From: Dactylosporangium roseum
GTDB taxonomy: Bacteria > Actinomycetota > Actinomycetes > Mycobacteriales > Micromonosporaceae
Assembly (NCBI RefSeq): GCF_025264685.1
Contig: NZ_CP073721.1
Location: 1,727,001-1,791,000 of the forward strand
Reading direction: 5' to 3'
Length of the DNA: 64,000 nt
This document shows positions 54,696 to 63,638 of this stretch, one piece after another (position 1 is the stretch's first letter; every line of letters starts with the position of its first letter). A program made the position numbers and the translations under genes. Below the pieces are notes generated by a model, which did not search any database, had not been told where the DNA came from, and was given only the letters and a program-made list of their open reading frames with translations.

Positions 54696-56065
54696 GAGAG
54701 GTGCTCGGCGGCCTTACGGGCGGCGATGAGGATCGGGTCCCACACCGGCGCGAACGGCGGGGCGTAGGACAGGTCGAGCGAGGTCATCTCCTCGACCGTC
54801 ATGCCGTGCCACAGCGCGACCGCGAGGGCGTCGATCCGCTTGGCGGCGCCCTCCTGGCCGACGATCTGGGCGCCGAGGAAGCGTCCGGTCGTACACTCCG
54901 CGATGATCTTCGTCGTGATCTTCTTCGCGCCCGGGAAGTAACCGGCCCGGGTCGTCGACTCCGTCACCACGCTGAACGTCCGGAAGCCCGCGGCCTCCGC
55001 CTCGGCGGTGCTCAGGCCGGTGCGGGCCACCTCGTCGGCGCAGAGCTTCGACACCGCGGTGCCCACGACGCCGGGAAACGTGGCGTAGCCGCCGCCGATG
55101 TTGATGCCGACCGCGCGCCCCTGCTTGTTGGCGTGCGTACCGAGCGCGACGGCCACCGGCCGCTGCGACACCAGGTGCAGGTTCTCCACGCAGTCACCGG
55201 CGGCCCAGACCCCGTCGGCCGAGGCGCGCAGGCGCCGGTCCACGCGGATGCCGCCGGTCTCGCCGACCGTGATGCCCGCCGCCTCGGCCAGGTGGCTGTT
55301 CGGCCGGGTGCCGAGGCCGAGGATGACGACGTCGGCGGGGATCTCGCCGGCGGACGTGTGCACCGCGCTCACGCGCCCCGCGGTGCTGCCGAAGCCCTGT
55401 AGCCGCTCGCCGAGCCGCAGCCGCACGCCTTCCCGCTCCAGGGCCGCTGCGACGAGGGCGCCCATGTCGGGGTCCAGCGTGCGCATCGGCTGCTCGGCCG
55501 CGTCTACCAGGGTCACGTCGAGGCCGTGCCGGATCATCGCCTCGGCCATCTCCAGCCCGATGTACCCGCCTCCGACGACCACGGCCCGGCGCGGCGTGTG
55601 CCGGTCGAGGTGCTCCAGGATGCGGACGCCGTCGTCGAGCGTCTGCACGCCGTAAATGCCGACGGCCGCGCCACCCGGCACGTCGGGGCGGATCGGCTCC
55701 CCGCCGGTGGCGATGACGAGCTGGTCGAACGGTTCATGGTATTCGCGGATGGCGTCCCGGACGGTCACCTCGCGCCGGTCGGTGTCGATCGCCACGACCT
55801 CGCTGTCCAGCCGCAGGTCGATGTGCTGCCGCTCGCGGAACTCCTCCGGCCGCCGGGCGACGAGGTCGTCGGCGTCCTCGACGTCTCCCGCCACGAGGTA
55901 CGGGATGCCGCAGGCGGAGTACGACACGTGCCGGCCCCGCTCGAACGCGACGATGTTCAGGTCGTCGGGGGAGCGCCGCTTGCGGGCCTGGGAGGCGGCG
56001 CTCATGCCCGCGGCGTCCCCGCCGATCACTACCAGTCGCTCGGTCACAACGGCCATTCTCCGCAA
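54686..56065 (-). CDS. FAD-dependent pyridine nucleotide-disulfide oxidoreductase (CoA-disulfide reductase / NADH oxidase type)
   Basis: A 459-residue flavoprotein. LVVIGGDAAGMSAASQARKR binds FAD, SYSACGIPYLVAG has the single redox-active Cys of CoA-disulfide reductases and NADH oxidases/peroxidases (not a CxxxxC pair), AVVVGGGYIGLEMAEAMIRH binds NAD(P)H and WAAGDCVE completes the FAD site. Either thiol reduction (CoA, or in this taxon perhaps mycothiol-related) or O2 reduction is possible. Start 56065 used; an in-frame GTG 18 bases later gives the tighter MTERLVVIGG start. Its stop codon lies inside repeat A4, so the extreme C-terminus (LSLR) is repeat-derived. Confidence 0.88.
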   Translation of the reverse strand: MRRMAVVTERLVVIGGDAAGMSAASQARKRRSPDDLNIVAFERGRHVSYSACGIPYLVAGDVEDADDLVARRPEEFRERQHIDLRLDSEVVAIDTDRREVTVRDAIREYHEPFDQLVIATGGEPIRPDVPGGAAVGIYGVQTLDDGVRILEHLDRHTPRRAVVVGGGYIGLEMAEAMIRHGLDVTLVDAAEQPMRTLDPDMGALVAAALEREGVRLRLGERLQGFGSTAGRVSAVHTSAGEIPADVVILGLGTRPNSHLAEAAGITVGETGGIRVDRRLRASADGVWAAGDCVENLHLVSQRPVAVALGTHANKQGRAVGINIGGGYATFPGVVGTAVSKLCADEVARTGLSTAEAEAAGFRTFSVVTESTTRAGYFPGAKKITTKIIAECTTGRFLGAQIVGQEGAAKRIDALAVALWHGMTVEEMTSLDLSYAPPFAPVWDPILIAARKAAEHLSLR

Positions 56066-56102
56066 TCGTGCCGGGATCGGCGCGCCGGTGTCACGATACG
56101 GA

Positions 56103-57614
56103 TCACAGGACGAAGGCGTCGGTCCACAACTGCCGGGACCGCCCCGAGAGCGCCTCGAGCAGTCCCACCGCCTGCCCGTCGGTGAGCGCCGCGACGAAGT
56201 CGACGATCGCCCGGCCGCGGGCCAACGCCGCGGTGTCGAGCCGCGTGCCGGGCGCGAGGCCGTAGTCCTCGCCGGTCAGCTCCGCCACCTCGGACTGCGC
56301 CAGCTCGACGAGGTCGTGCAGCCGGCGGGGGAGCCGGGCCTCCTCGTCCGGGTCGACCAGCCAGGCGTGCAGGGCGTCGACGAGTGCCACCAGCAGGCGC
56401 GCCTGCCCGCGCTGGTGCAGTGCCAGATCCGGCCGCTCCAGGACGAAGCGGTGGTGGATGAACTTCAGCACCTGTACCTCATGCCACTGCGCGGCGCCGA
56501 GGAGCACGTGCCCGGACCGTACCGGCGGATCCGGCCGCACATGGATCGCGTCGATCAGGTGGCGGGTCCACCTGGCGGAGAACCCGGCGATGGTCTCCTC
56601 CGCGTCGATCGAGCCGTCGAACGGCACGGCGAGCAGGCCGTCGACCAGCTCCTGCCGGACATGCTCGACGGCGGCCTCGAACGCGTCGTCCCCGCAGATC
56701 CAGTCGTCCTTGCGGCGCAGGTCGCGCCGCAGCAACTCGACCGAGTGACCGGGCCGGCGGCTGGTCGCCCGCAGCGCTTCGACGCTCATCCCGCGCAGCG
56801 TGGCCGCGTCGCGCCGCCAGGCTTTGAGCTCGGTCGACACCGGCCCCTGCTGGAGCACGCCGACCCGGTGGAAGTCCTCGAGGTCGTGGATCGCGTAGGT
56901 GATGTCGTCGGCGGTGTCCATGACCGACGCCTCGGCCGTCTGCTGCCAGTCGGCCAGCCGCCCGGCGAACGGCGCCCGGGCCTGCCGCAGGTCGGCCAGC
57001 TCCGTCACATAGGCGCCGAACTTCGCCGAGCCGTCCATCGGGTCGCCGCCGGCGCCGCGGGGCGTCGGGGTGAGGTGCCGCGGGTGCGGGTCGGGATACG
57101 TGCGCCGCGTCCACGGGTACTTCAGCAGGGCCGCCCGCACCGCCGCCGTGAGATCGAGCCCGATCGTCTTGCCGTCCATCCGGGTGCCGGTCACGATGCG
57201 GTACGACTGTGCGTTGCCCTCGAAGCCGTCGGGCAGCCCGAGGCGCTCCCGGGCGACGCGGTCCAGGACCCGCTCGCCGAGGTGACCGAAGGGCGGGTGC
57301 CCGAGATCGTGGGCGAGCGCCGCCGCCTCCACGACGTCGGGGTCGCAGCCGCCCAGCTTGTCGAGCAGGTCACGGTCGCCCGACAGCCGCTCCACGATGC
57401 CCCGGGCCACACTCGCGACCTTCAGGCTGTGCGTGAGCCGGTTGTGCACCAGCAGCCCCGAGCCGCCGGGGCTGATCACCTGCGTGACACCGCCCAGGCG
57501 GGCGAAGAACGGCGACGCGACGATCCGGTCGCGGTCCACCCGGAAAGGGTTGCCCGCGAGGTCGCCCGGTGCGACCGCCGTCCCGCCGAAAAGCCGTTCC
57601 TCACGAAGATCCAT
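56103..57614 (-). CDS. dgt: Deoxyguanosinetriphosphate triphosphohydrolase (dGTPase, HD domain)
   Basis: A 503-residue HD-domain dNTPase. LVHNRLTHSLKVASVARGI and AALAHDLGHPPFGHLGERVL supply the H...HD...D metal residues, and the latter is a dGTPase signature. DTADDITYAIHDLEDFHRVG holds the last conserved Asp. It splits dGTP to deoxyguanosine and triphosphate, tuning dNTP pools. Longer than the common 430-residue form. ATG 57614. In many actinobacteria dgt precedes dnaG, but here a methyltransferase gene follows instead. Confidence 0.92.
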   Translation of the reverse strand: MDLREERLFGGTAVAPGDLAGNPFRVDRDRIVASPFFARLGGVTQVISPGGSGLLVHNRLTHSLKVASVARGIVERLSGDRDLLDKLGGCDPDVVEAAALAHDLGHPPFGHLGERVLDRVARERLGLPDGFEGNAQSYRIVTGTRMDGKTIGLDLTAAVRAALLKYPWTRRTYPDPHPRHLTPTPRGAGGDPMDGSAKFGAYVTELADLRQARAPFAGRLADWQQTAEASVMDTADDITYAIHDLEDFHRVGVLQQGPVSTELKAWRRDAATLRGMSVEALRATSRRPGHSVELLRRDLRRKDDWICGDDAFEAAVEHVRQELVDGLLAVPFDGSIDAEETIAGFSARWTRHLIDAIHVRPDPPVRSGHVLLGAAQWHEVQVLKFIHHRFVLERPDLALHQRGQARLLVALVDALHAWLVDPDEEARLPRRLHDLVELAQSEVAELTGEDYGLAPGTRLDTAALARGRAIVDFVAALTDGQAVGLLEALSGRSRQLWTDAFVL

Positions 57615-57640
57615 ACCCGGGAGCCTACGCGGACGGCCGC

Positions 57641-58543
57641 CTATGCGGGTTTACGCACCTCGACGACAAAGCCGCTGGCGACCTGCGATGCCATCGGATG
57701 ATGCGCCAGCACCAGGTCGAGCACCTTCAGCGGGGAGAGAATCCAGGTCAGGGGCAGGATCGCGCGATAGAGCCTGGTGCTGCCGAACGACAACAGCATC
57801 GCCAGCCACTCCTGGAACACCCAGACCATGCCCGAGGTCGGGCCGGCGCCGACCTTGACGTCGAGCACCTCGAACTGCGGGAACTGCTCCTTGAGCCCCA
57901 CCTCGGTGTAGCGCTGGAAATCGTGGGGCGAGGCGTGGAACGGCTGCATGAACGGCACGAACACCAGCATCCGGCCGCCCGGCCGCAGCACCCGGTGCAT
58001 CTCGGCGACGTGGTTGGCCGGGTCCGGCACGTGCTCCAGAACCGCGATGCTCACCCCGCCGGCGAGGCTGTTGTCGGCCAGCGGCAGCCTGCGCAGGTCG
58101 GTGACGATGTCGACGTTGCCGTAGGAGCCGCCGTCCATGCAGATGACGCGCTCGTCCCGGCGGTGCGTGCCGCAACCGAAGTCGGCGACCAGGTCGCGGT
58201 CGAGGTCGAAGCTCTTCAGGAAGCCGGTGATCGCACCGGGGCGGTCCATGACCGGCGAGAGGACCTTGATGGCCGTCGGGTAGACCTTGTGGAAGCGGGT
58301 CTTGACGAACTCCTTGACCCGGTTCAGCGCGTCGGCCTTGAGCTCCTCCGGCTCGAAGCCGCCGAACCTGTACCGGGTGCCGTCGCGCCGGCCGGTGGTG
58401 CCGCAGCCGGCGCAGACGACCGTGCCGTGCAGCGGCGCGTGACAGGCGGGGCAGGCCAGCACCTCGGCGAGGCGGGCGTGCCGGGTCGCCGCGGACGGGG
58501 CCGACGGGGCGGTCGGGGGTGTGTCGGTGACAGTGTCGTTCAT
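57641..58543 (-). CDS. Class I SAM methyltransferase with N-terminal zinc ribbon
   Basis: A 300-residue protein: a Trm112-like zinc ribbon at about 25-60 (LACPACHAPLHG, VCAGCGTTGR), then a methyltransferase with DLVADFGCGTHRRDERVICM (SAM loop), VDIVTDLRRLPLADNS, VLEHVPDPANHVAEMHRVLR and GGRMLVFVPF. A hydrophobic C-terminal stretch (LYRAILPLTWILSPLKVLDL) may touch the membrane. Such proteins are often found in polysaccharide and lipid glycosylation loci. It begins five bases after the upstream membrane-glycosyltransferase-like gene, so the two are one operon and may modify the same glycan. Substrate inferred only from that. Confidence 0.85.
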   Translation of the reverse strand: MNDTVTDTPPTAPSAPSAATRHARLAEVLACPACHAPLHGTVVCAGCGTTGRRDGTRYRFGGFEPEELKADALNRVKEFVKTRFHKVYPTAIKVLSPVMDRPGAITGFLKSFDLDRDLVADFGCGTHRRDERVICMDGGSYGNVDIVTDLRRLPLADNSLAGGVSIAVLEHVPDPANHVAEMHRVLRPGGRMLVFVPFMQPFHASPHDFQRYTEVGLKEQFPQFEVLDVKVGAGPTSGMVWVFQEWLAMLLSFGSTRLYRAILPLTWILSPLKVLDLVLAHHPMASQVASGFVVEVRKPA

Positions 58544-58548
58544 CGTCC

Positions 58549-60912
58549 TCAGCGCTCGATCTCGTAGACGGCGATCCGGCCCGCCCGGAAGCGGAACTTC
58601 GCGACATCGGCCAGGCCGGGGTTGGGCGTCTCGTAGGTCTCGTCCACCATCAGCCACCGGACCCGGTACACGTCGCGCAGCCTGCCGATCGTGACGGCCG
58701 ACGGATCGTGGAACGCCGCGTCGTTGTCGGCCAGCTTCCGTTCGTCCCAGAACGGCACGTACACGGCGTTGCGTTTCGTCTCCGCCGCCCTCTCGTGCGT
58801 GCGGTTGGTGAAGCCCCAGCTCTCGACCAGGAACCGGCGCTCGGTGTAGGCGGACAGGGAGAAGTGCCGGTTGTCGCAGCCCTCCGGGCGGTCCTTGCCG
58901 ATCAGGCAGTGCGCGTTGGTGGCGACCACGTCGTCCGGGTCGGAGTGGTCGCGCAGCCAGCGCCCGGCCTTCTCGCTGCCCGCGGTGATGTACGGGTCGG
59001 CCGGCCTGACACCGTGGAAGCCGGTCGTCGAGGCCTCGCGGCTGGTCAGGTAGAGGTGGACGACGGTGCCGACCAGGCAGACGCCGGTGAGCACCGCCGC
59101 GACGAGCGTCTGCTTGGCGGGGAGGCGGCGGGAGCGGTGGATGACGAACACCGCGACGCCCACCAGGACGGTGATCAGCAGGTACGGCCAGACGAGCTGC
59201 CAGGCGGTGCCCACGTAGCCGCCGGTGACCGCGATCCCGGGGGCGCGCTGCGAGCCCAGTTCGCGCACGCCGATCATGATGAGCGCCCCGGTGGCCACGG
59301 CACCGCAGGCCGCGATCAGCGTGCGGCGCCGCGGCAGGCCGGGCGGCGTGACGAGGGCGAGGCCGACCGCCGCCGCGAGGGAGAGGTACGGGCGGCCGGA
59401 GACCATGAACCAGCCCTCGGCGCCGCCCTCGTGTCCGAAGATCATCAGCGCGCCGACGCCGGACAGGCCGATGCCCAGCACGAGGATGACCGGGTCGGCG
59501 GCGATCTGCGGATCGGGCCGGCGGCCCTTGACGAGCCGCGCGAGGCCGAGCAGCCCGGGCCAGATGAAGGCCCAGCAGAGCAGCGTGATCAGCGTGACGA
59601 GGACGAGCCGCCAGAGCGCGGGGGAGGGATCTGGCCGGGCGAAGCCGGTCGAATACGGCGCGCCGGAGATCTGTGCGAAGTGCAGCGGGTCGATCGCCAT
59701 GCCCTGCGCGGCGCCGCCGAACAGCACGAACTGCGCGAAGAGCAGCGCGACGAAGGCCAGGCCGGCGGCGAGCAGCGCGCCCCGGTGAACCCGCCGGCGG
59801 GTCAGGATCCGGGTCACGACGACGAGCAGCAGGCCGGCGAGCAGCATCGGCAGGAAGGTCGCCTTGGCGCCGGTGACCGCCGCGGTCAGCAGCACGACGA
59901 GCGCCCAGCGCAGGCGGGTGCTCTCGGCCAGCGCCTCGACCAGCGCGAGCGCCAGGGCGGCGAAGAGGACGGCGCCGAAGGTCTGGGTGGGGCTCGTCCA
60001 AAGCTGGGCCCGCAGCGACGAGCCGTCCTCGTAGGCATTGGTGGCGAAGGTGGAGAACCAGCCGTTCAGCCGCCACTGGTACGGCGCGGGCGTCAGCGCG
60101 AAGAACGTGATCACGGCGGCGGCGGCGCCCGCCCAGTATTCGCCGGTGAGCCGCCTGCCGAGGACGCCGACGAGCACCAGGAAGCCGATGATCATCGGCA
60201 GCGGCGAGAGCCGGATGAGCAGCGTGTGCGGCTCGATGCCGGTGATCCACGAGGTGGCGGACATCTCGGCGTAGACGAACCAGTGGTACAGCACCGGCTG
60301 GTCCGGCAGCCAGGGTGACATCAGCGGCATGTGGTGCTTCGCCTCGCCGAGCAGGGCGAGGTGGAACGGTGAGTCGGCGTCCGGGGCGCGCGAGCCCGGC
60401 TCGCTCAGGTCGTGGGTGCGGAAGAACCGGACGCAGCTCCAGTAGAAGAGGATCACGGCCGACGCCGAGAGGATCAGCGACCACCAGAACGGGGTGCGCT
60501 CCTCCGGCCGGTCGCTGCCGCGCCAGTGCCGGCGCAGCCTCGGCACCGCCGCGAAGGCGGCGACGGTCGCGACGGCCCACGCCACGGTGAGGAGCGGGAG
60601 GCCGAACCAGCGGCACACGATGTAGACGAGAACCTCACACGAATATCCGACCGCGAGACCGGCGGCCACGTCCTCCACGAACCACCCCGACCGGCCGCGG
60701 ACGCCCCGCCAGATGAGCGTGCCCGGAAGGATGACGCCGAGGGCGAGGTACGCCGCGAAGATCGCGACGGTGAGCAGCGGCACGCCGTAGTACGTGAGAC
60801 CGGCGGCGATCATCACCGCGACGGCGGCCGGGGGCGCCCAGGCCAGCAGGCGGCGGCCGGCCGGTGCCGCGGCGATGGCCTCCGGCGTGGGCACTTCCAC
60901 CGTTGCTGTCAC
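58549..60912 (-). CDS. Large GT-C-like polytopic membrane protein
   Basis: A 787-residue protein with about 13-15 membrane helices, then a C-terminal extracytoplasmic domain of about 150 residues (from ASTTGFHGVRPADPYI; NAHCLIGKDRPEGCDNRHFS). The first external loop has DLSEPGSRAPDADSPFHLAL with paired acidic residues, then WLPDQPVLYHWFVYAEMSAT, in the pattern of GT-C transferases that use a lipid-linked sugar. No closer family is assigned. GTG 60912 used. Downstream gene: zinc-ribbon methyltransferase. Likely builds or modifies an envelope glycan, by inference. Confidence 0.75.
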   Translation of the reverse strand: MTATVEVPTPEAIAAAPAGRRLLAWAPPAAVAVMIAAGLTYYGVPLLTVAIFAAYLALGVILPGTLIWRGVRGRSGWFVEDVAAGLAVGYSCEVLVYIVCRWFGLPLLTVAWAVATVAAFAAVPRLRRHWRGSDRPEERTPFWWSLILSASAVILFYWSCVRFFRTHDLSEPGSRAPDADSPFHLALLGEAKHHMPLMSPWLPDQPVLYHWFVYAEMSATSWITGIEPHTLLIRLSPLPMIIGFLVLVGVLGRRLTGEYWAGAAAAVITFFALTPAPYQWRLNGWFSTFATNAYEDGSSLRAQLWTSPTQTFGAVLFAALALALVEALAESTRLRWALVVLLTAAVTGAKATFLPMLLAGLLLVVVTRILTRRRVHRGALLAAGLAFVALLFAQFVLFGGAAQGMAIDPLHFAQISGAPYSTGFARPDPSPALWRLVLVTLITLLCWAFIWPGLLGLARLVKGRRPDPQIAADPVILVLGIGLSGVGALMIFGHEGGAEGWFMVSGRPYLSLAAAVGLALVTPPGLPRRRTLIAACGAVATGALIMIGVRELGSQRAPGIAVTGGYVGTAWQLVWPYLLITVLVGVAVFVIHRSRRLPAKQTLVAAVLTGVCLVGTVVHLYLTSREASTTGFHGVRPADPYITAGSEKAGRWLRDHSDPDDVVATNAHCLIGKDRPEGCDNRHFSLSAYTERRFLVESWGFTNRTHERAAETKRNAVYVPFWDERKLADNDAAFHDPSAVTIGRLRDVYRVRWLMVDETYETPNPGLADVAKFRFRAGRIAVYEIER

Positions 60913-60970
60913 GCGATCCGCCCGTTTCTCGAAAATGACCGTCGTACCTTCTCAACGTGTGACGGTGGGG

Positions 60971-61804
60971 TCAGGCTGCGCCCGCGCCGGCACACTCGCC
61001 GCTTTCGTTGCGCCGGCGGATGAGCGCGGCGATGCCGTCCGTCATTCGTTCGAGCCCGAACTCGAAGTCCTCGTCCGGATCCCCCGCCGGCAGGTCGAGG
61101 ATGCCGGAGGCGATGAGGTCGCCGAGGGCCGGAAAGCGCCGGGGGTCGACGAGTCGCGTGAGCAGCCGCCCGTAGCGGAGGATCGCCTCGTCCGTCGTCT
61201 CGCCGGCCGCCTGCGCCGCCGTGGACATGTCGGCGGTGATCTGCGCCCAGTGCCGCACCAGACCCATGAGCGTCATGATCGTGGACAACTTCTCGAATTC
61301 GCGGAGTCCCGTGCCGCGAAGGATGCTCAGGCCGCGATCCATCCAGGCGATCTGGTTGGGGGCCAACGGCGGGCCGCTGAGCACCACGCGCATGACCCAC
61401 GGGTGACGGCGCAGCAGCGCGAGGTGGGCGTACGCGAACCGGTGGAGGCCGCTGCGCCAGTCCTCGCCCGGCTCGGCCGCCGGCGGCTGGCCGGCCGCCG
61501 CGTCGACCATCAGGTCGAGCAACTCGCCCTTGGCGGCCACGTAGCGGTACAGCGACATGGTCGCGGCGCCGAGCTCCGTCGCGACCCGTCCCATCGAGAC
61601 CGCGTCGAGACCCTCGGTCTCCGCGATCTTCACGCCCGCGGCCACGATCCGCTCCAGGGTGAGGCCCGGCTTGGGCCCCTTGCCGGGCCGGGCGCGCAGT
61701 CCCCATGCCGCGGCCAGGCTCGCCGGGAGGCGATCGACAACCCGGTCGGAGTCCCGCCCTGTCTCTTGCGAGGTCTCTTCGTGCACGTCCGCTCTTTTCG
61801 TCAT
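60971..61804 (-). CDS. TetR/AcrR-family transcriptional regulator (C-terminal TetR_C-like)
   Basis: A 277-residue TetR-type repressor, longer than most (about 200). Helix-turn-helix near residues 48-95 (LTLERIVAAGVKIAETEGLD; MGRVATELGAATMSLYRYV). A long N-terminal tail and a large helical ligand domain follow. Divergent from an ABC exporter with 77 bp between starts, which hold two copies of GCGTA-N5-TACGC (61825-61839 and 61846-61860). It is very likely the exporter's repressor and possibly autoregulated. Confidence 0.92.
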   Translation of the reverse strand: MTKRADVHEETSQETGRDSDRVVDRLPASLAAAWGLRARPGKGPKPGLTLERIVAAGVKIAETEGLDAVSMGRVATELGAATMSLYRYVAAKGELLDLMVDAAAGQPPAAEPGEDWRSGLHRFAYAHLALLRRHPWVMRVVLSGPPLAPNQIAWMDRGLSILRGTGLREFEKLSTIMTLMGLVRHWAQITADMSTAAQAAGETTDEAILRYGRLLTRLVDPRRFPALGDLIASGILDLPAGDPDEDFEFGLERMTDGIAALIRRRNESGECAGAGAA

Positions 61805-61833
61805 TGACTTCGGATCCTACTTCTGCGTATAAC
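61804..61833 (+). promoter_or_regulatory. Promoter of the DrrAB-type exporter
   Basis: TTGACT (61804-61809) and TATAAC (61828-61833) with an 18-bp spacer form a near-consensus sigma-70 promoter on the plus strand. The -10 lies within the first operator. The first base overlaps the TetR start codon region. Confidence 0.65.
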
Positions 61834-61860
61834 TTACGCAGAAGCGCGTATGACGTACGC
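61820..61860. promoter_or_regulatory. Two tandem TetR operators
   Basis: Site 1: CTTCTGCGTA (61820-61829), TAACT, TACGCAGAAG (61835-61844), a perfect 10-bp inverted repeat. Site 2: GCGTA-TGACG-TACGC (61846-61860). The shared core GCGTA-N5-TACGC is repeated with centres 21 bp apart, i.e. two helical turns. Site 1 covers the exporter -10. Confidence 0.75.
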
Positions 61861-61881
61861 AATTAAGGGCCAGGGAGGGTC

Positions 61882-62832
61882 ATGACAGACGACCTCGCGA
61901 TCGAGGCCACCGGCCTCGTGAAGTCCTACGGGAAGGTCAAGGTCCTTGCCGGTGTCGACCTGCGGGTCGCCTCCGGCACGGTGTTTTCGCTGCTCGGGCC
62001 CAACGGCGCGGGCAAGACCACCACGGTGCGCATCCTGGCGACGCTCCTGCGCCCCGACGCCGGCCGCGCCCGGGTCGCGGGGCACGACGTGGTGGAACAG
62101 CGTCGTCTCGTCCGCTCGCGCATCAGCCTCACGGGACAGTACGCCGCGGTCGACGACCTCCAGACCGGCGCCGAGAACCTGCGGATGATGGCCCGGCTGA
62201 GCGGCCTGTCCCGGGCCGGCGCCCGCCGCCGCGCGGCTGAGCTGCTCGAACGGTTCGACCTGACCACCGCGGCGAACCGGGCGGCGGGCACCTACTCCGG
62301 CGGCATGCGGCGCCGCCTCGACCTCGCCGCCGGCCTGGTCGCGCAGCCCGCGGTGATCTTCCTGGACGAGCCCACGACCGGTCTCGACCTGCCCAGCCGG
62401 CAGGCCATGTGGGAGGTCATCACCGGACTCGTGGACTCCGGAGTCACCGTGTTTCTCACCACGCAGTACCTCGAAGAGGCGGACCTGCTGGCCGACCGCA
62501 TCGCCGTGGTGGACCACGGCCGGGTGGTCGCCGAGGGCAGCCCGGCCGAACTCAAGCGCCGCTTCGGCGACCAGCGGCTCGACCTGGACCTCGACGACCT
62601 CACCACCTGGCGGGCCGTGGTCGAGCACCTCGGCGCCCGGGTTGTGCGGAGCGACCCCGACCGGCTCACCGTCGGCGTCACCACCGACGGCAGCGCCGCG
62701 CACGTCCGCGCCGTGCTCGATGAGATCGACCCGCACCATTCGGCGGTCCGCCGCTTCTCGCTGCACAGCGCGACGCTCGACGACGTCTTCCTGTCCCTCA
62801 CCGGCACCACGAAGGAGCCCGCCCGTGCCTAG
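61882..62832 (+). CDS. ABC transporter ATPase, DrrA-type drug exporter subunit
   Basis: A 316-residue ATPase of the daunorubicin-resistance (DrrA/CcmA) group. Walker A GPNGAGKTTTVRILA, Q-loop region SLTGQYAAVDDLQTG, signature YSGGMRRRLDLAAGL, Walker B VIFLDEPTTGLDLPSRQ and the H-loop position, here Gln (FLTTQYLEEADLLADR), which is normal for this group. The C-terminal domain (about 220-316) is the DUF4162-like dimer part. The gene overlaps the permease by eight bases. Substrate unknown; drug or lipid export is usual. Confidence 0.93.
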   Translation: MTDDLAIEATGLVKSYGKVKVLAGVDLRVASGTVFSLLGPNGAGKTTTVRILATLLRPDAGRARVAGHDVVEQRRLVRSRISLTGQYAAVDDLQTGAENLRMMARLSGLSRAGARRRAAELLERFDLTTAANRAAGTYSGGMRRRLDLAAGLVAQPAVIFLDEPTTGLDLPSRQAMWEVITGLVDSGVTVFLTTQYLEEADLLADRIAVVDHGRVVAEGSPAELKRRFGDQRLDLDLDDLTTWRAVVEHLGARVVRSDPDRLTVGVTTDGSAAHVRAVLDEIDPHHSAVRRFSLHSATLDDVFLSLTGTTKEPARA

Positions 62833-63589
62833 CTCGACCGCTACCGCGCAGTGGCTGACGATGGGTGGCCGCTCGCTGCGGCTCGGCCGGCGCAACGTCG
62901 ACGGCCTGATCCTCGCCCTGGTGCTGCCGGTGATGCTGATGGTGGTCTTCGTCTACCTCTTCGGTGGTGCCATCCAGACCGGCACGGAATACGTCACCTA
63001 CGTCGTGCCCGGCATCATGCTGCTCTGCGTGTCGTTCGGCTCGTCCATGACCGCGGTGTCCGTCGCCAACGACCTGGCCGGCGGCATCGTCGACCGCCTG
63101 CGGTCGCTCGACGTCGGCGGCGCGGCCATCCTCGCCGGGCACGTGACCGCGAGCGTGGCGCGCAACGCGCTGTCGAGCGTGCTGGTCTTCGGCGTCGCAT
63201 ACCTGCTCGGGTTTCGCCCGCAGGCCGACGGGTGGCAGTGGCTCGCCGCCGCCGGGATCCTGCTGCTGGTCATCGCCGCGGTCTCGTGGTTCGCCGCGGC
63301 GCTCGGCATGCTGGCCCGCTCACCGGAGGCGGCGAGCGGCTACACCTTCTTCATCACCTTCCTGCCGTACGCCAGCAGCGCCTTCGTGCCGATCGACACG
63401 ATGCCCTCCTGGCTGCGGGGCTTCGCGGGCAGTCAGCCGGTCACGCCCATCACCGAAAGCCTCCGCGGTCTCCTGCTCGACCAGCCGGTGGGTGACGCGC
63501 CGTGGCGGGCGGCGGCGTGGTGTGCCGGCATCCTGCTGGTGTCGATCGTCGCGGCGGCGGTGCTGTTCCGCGCGCGGACCCGTGGCTGA
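62825..63589 (+). CDS. ABC-2-type exporter permease, DrrB-like
   Basis: A 254-residue permease with six membrane helices (e.g. LILALVLPVMLMVVFVYLFG; VTYVVPGIMLLCVSFGS; WLAAAGILLLVIAAVSWFAA) and the typical SVANDLAGGIVDRLRSLDVG loop and TFFITFLPYASSAFVPIDTM. GTG 62825 within the ATPase end implies translational coupling. A terminator follows at 63594. Together with the ATPase it forms a homodimer-type DrrAB exporter. Confidence 0.92.
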   Translation: MPSSTATAQWLTMGGRSLRLGRRNVDGLILALVLPVMLMVVFVYLFGGAIQTGTEYVTYVVPGIMLLCVSFGSSMTAVSVANDLAGGIVDRLRSLDVGGAAILAGHVTASVARNALSSVLVFGVAYLLGFRPQADGWQWLAAAGILLLVIAAVSWFAAALGMLARSPEAASGYTFFITFLPYASSAFVPIDTMPSWLRGFAGSQPVTPITESLRGLLLDQPVGDAPWRAAAWCAGILLVSIVAAAVLFRARTRG

Positions 63590-63593
63590 GCGA

Positions 63594-63629
63594 AACGGCA
63601 CATGGTCGCCCTCGGGGCCGTGTGCCGTT
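63594..63629. terminator. Bidirectional terminator between drrB-like and msrB
   Basis: AACGGCACA (63594-63602) and TGTGCCGTT (63621-63629) form a 9-bp stem directly between the convergent stops. Confidence 0.65.
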
Positions 63630-63638
63630 CGGTGCCGC

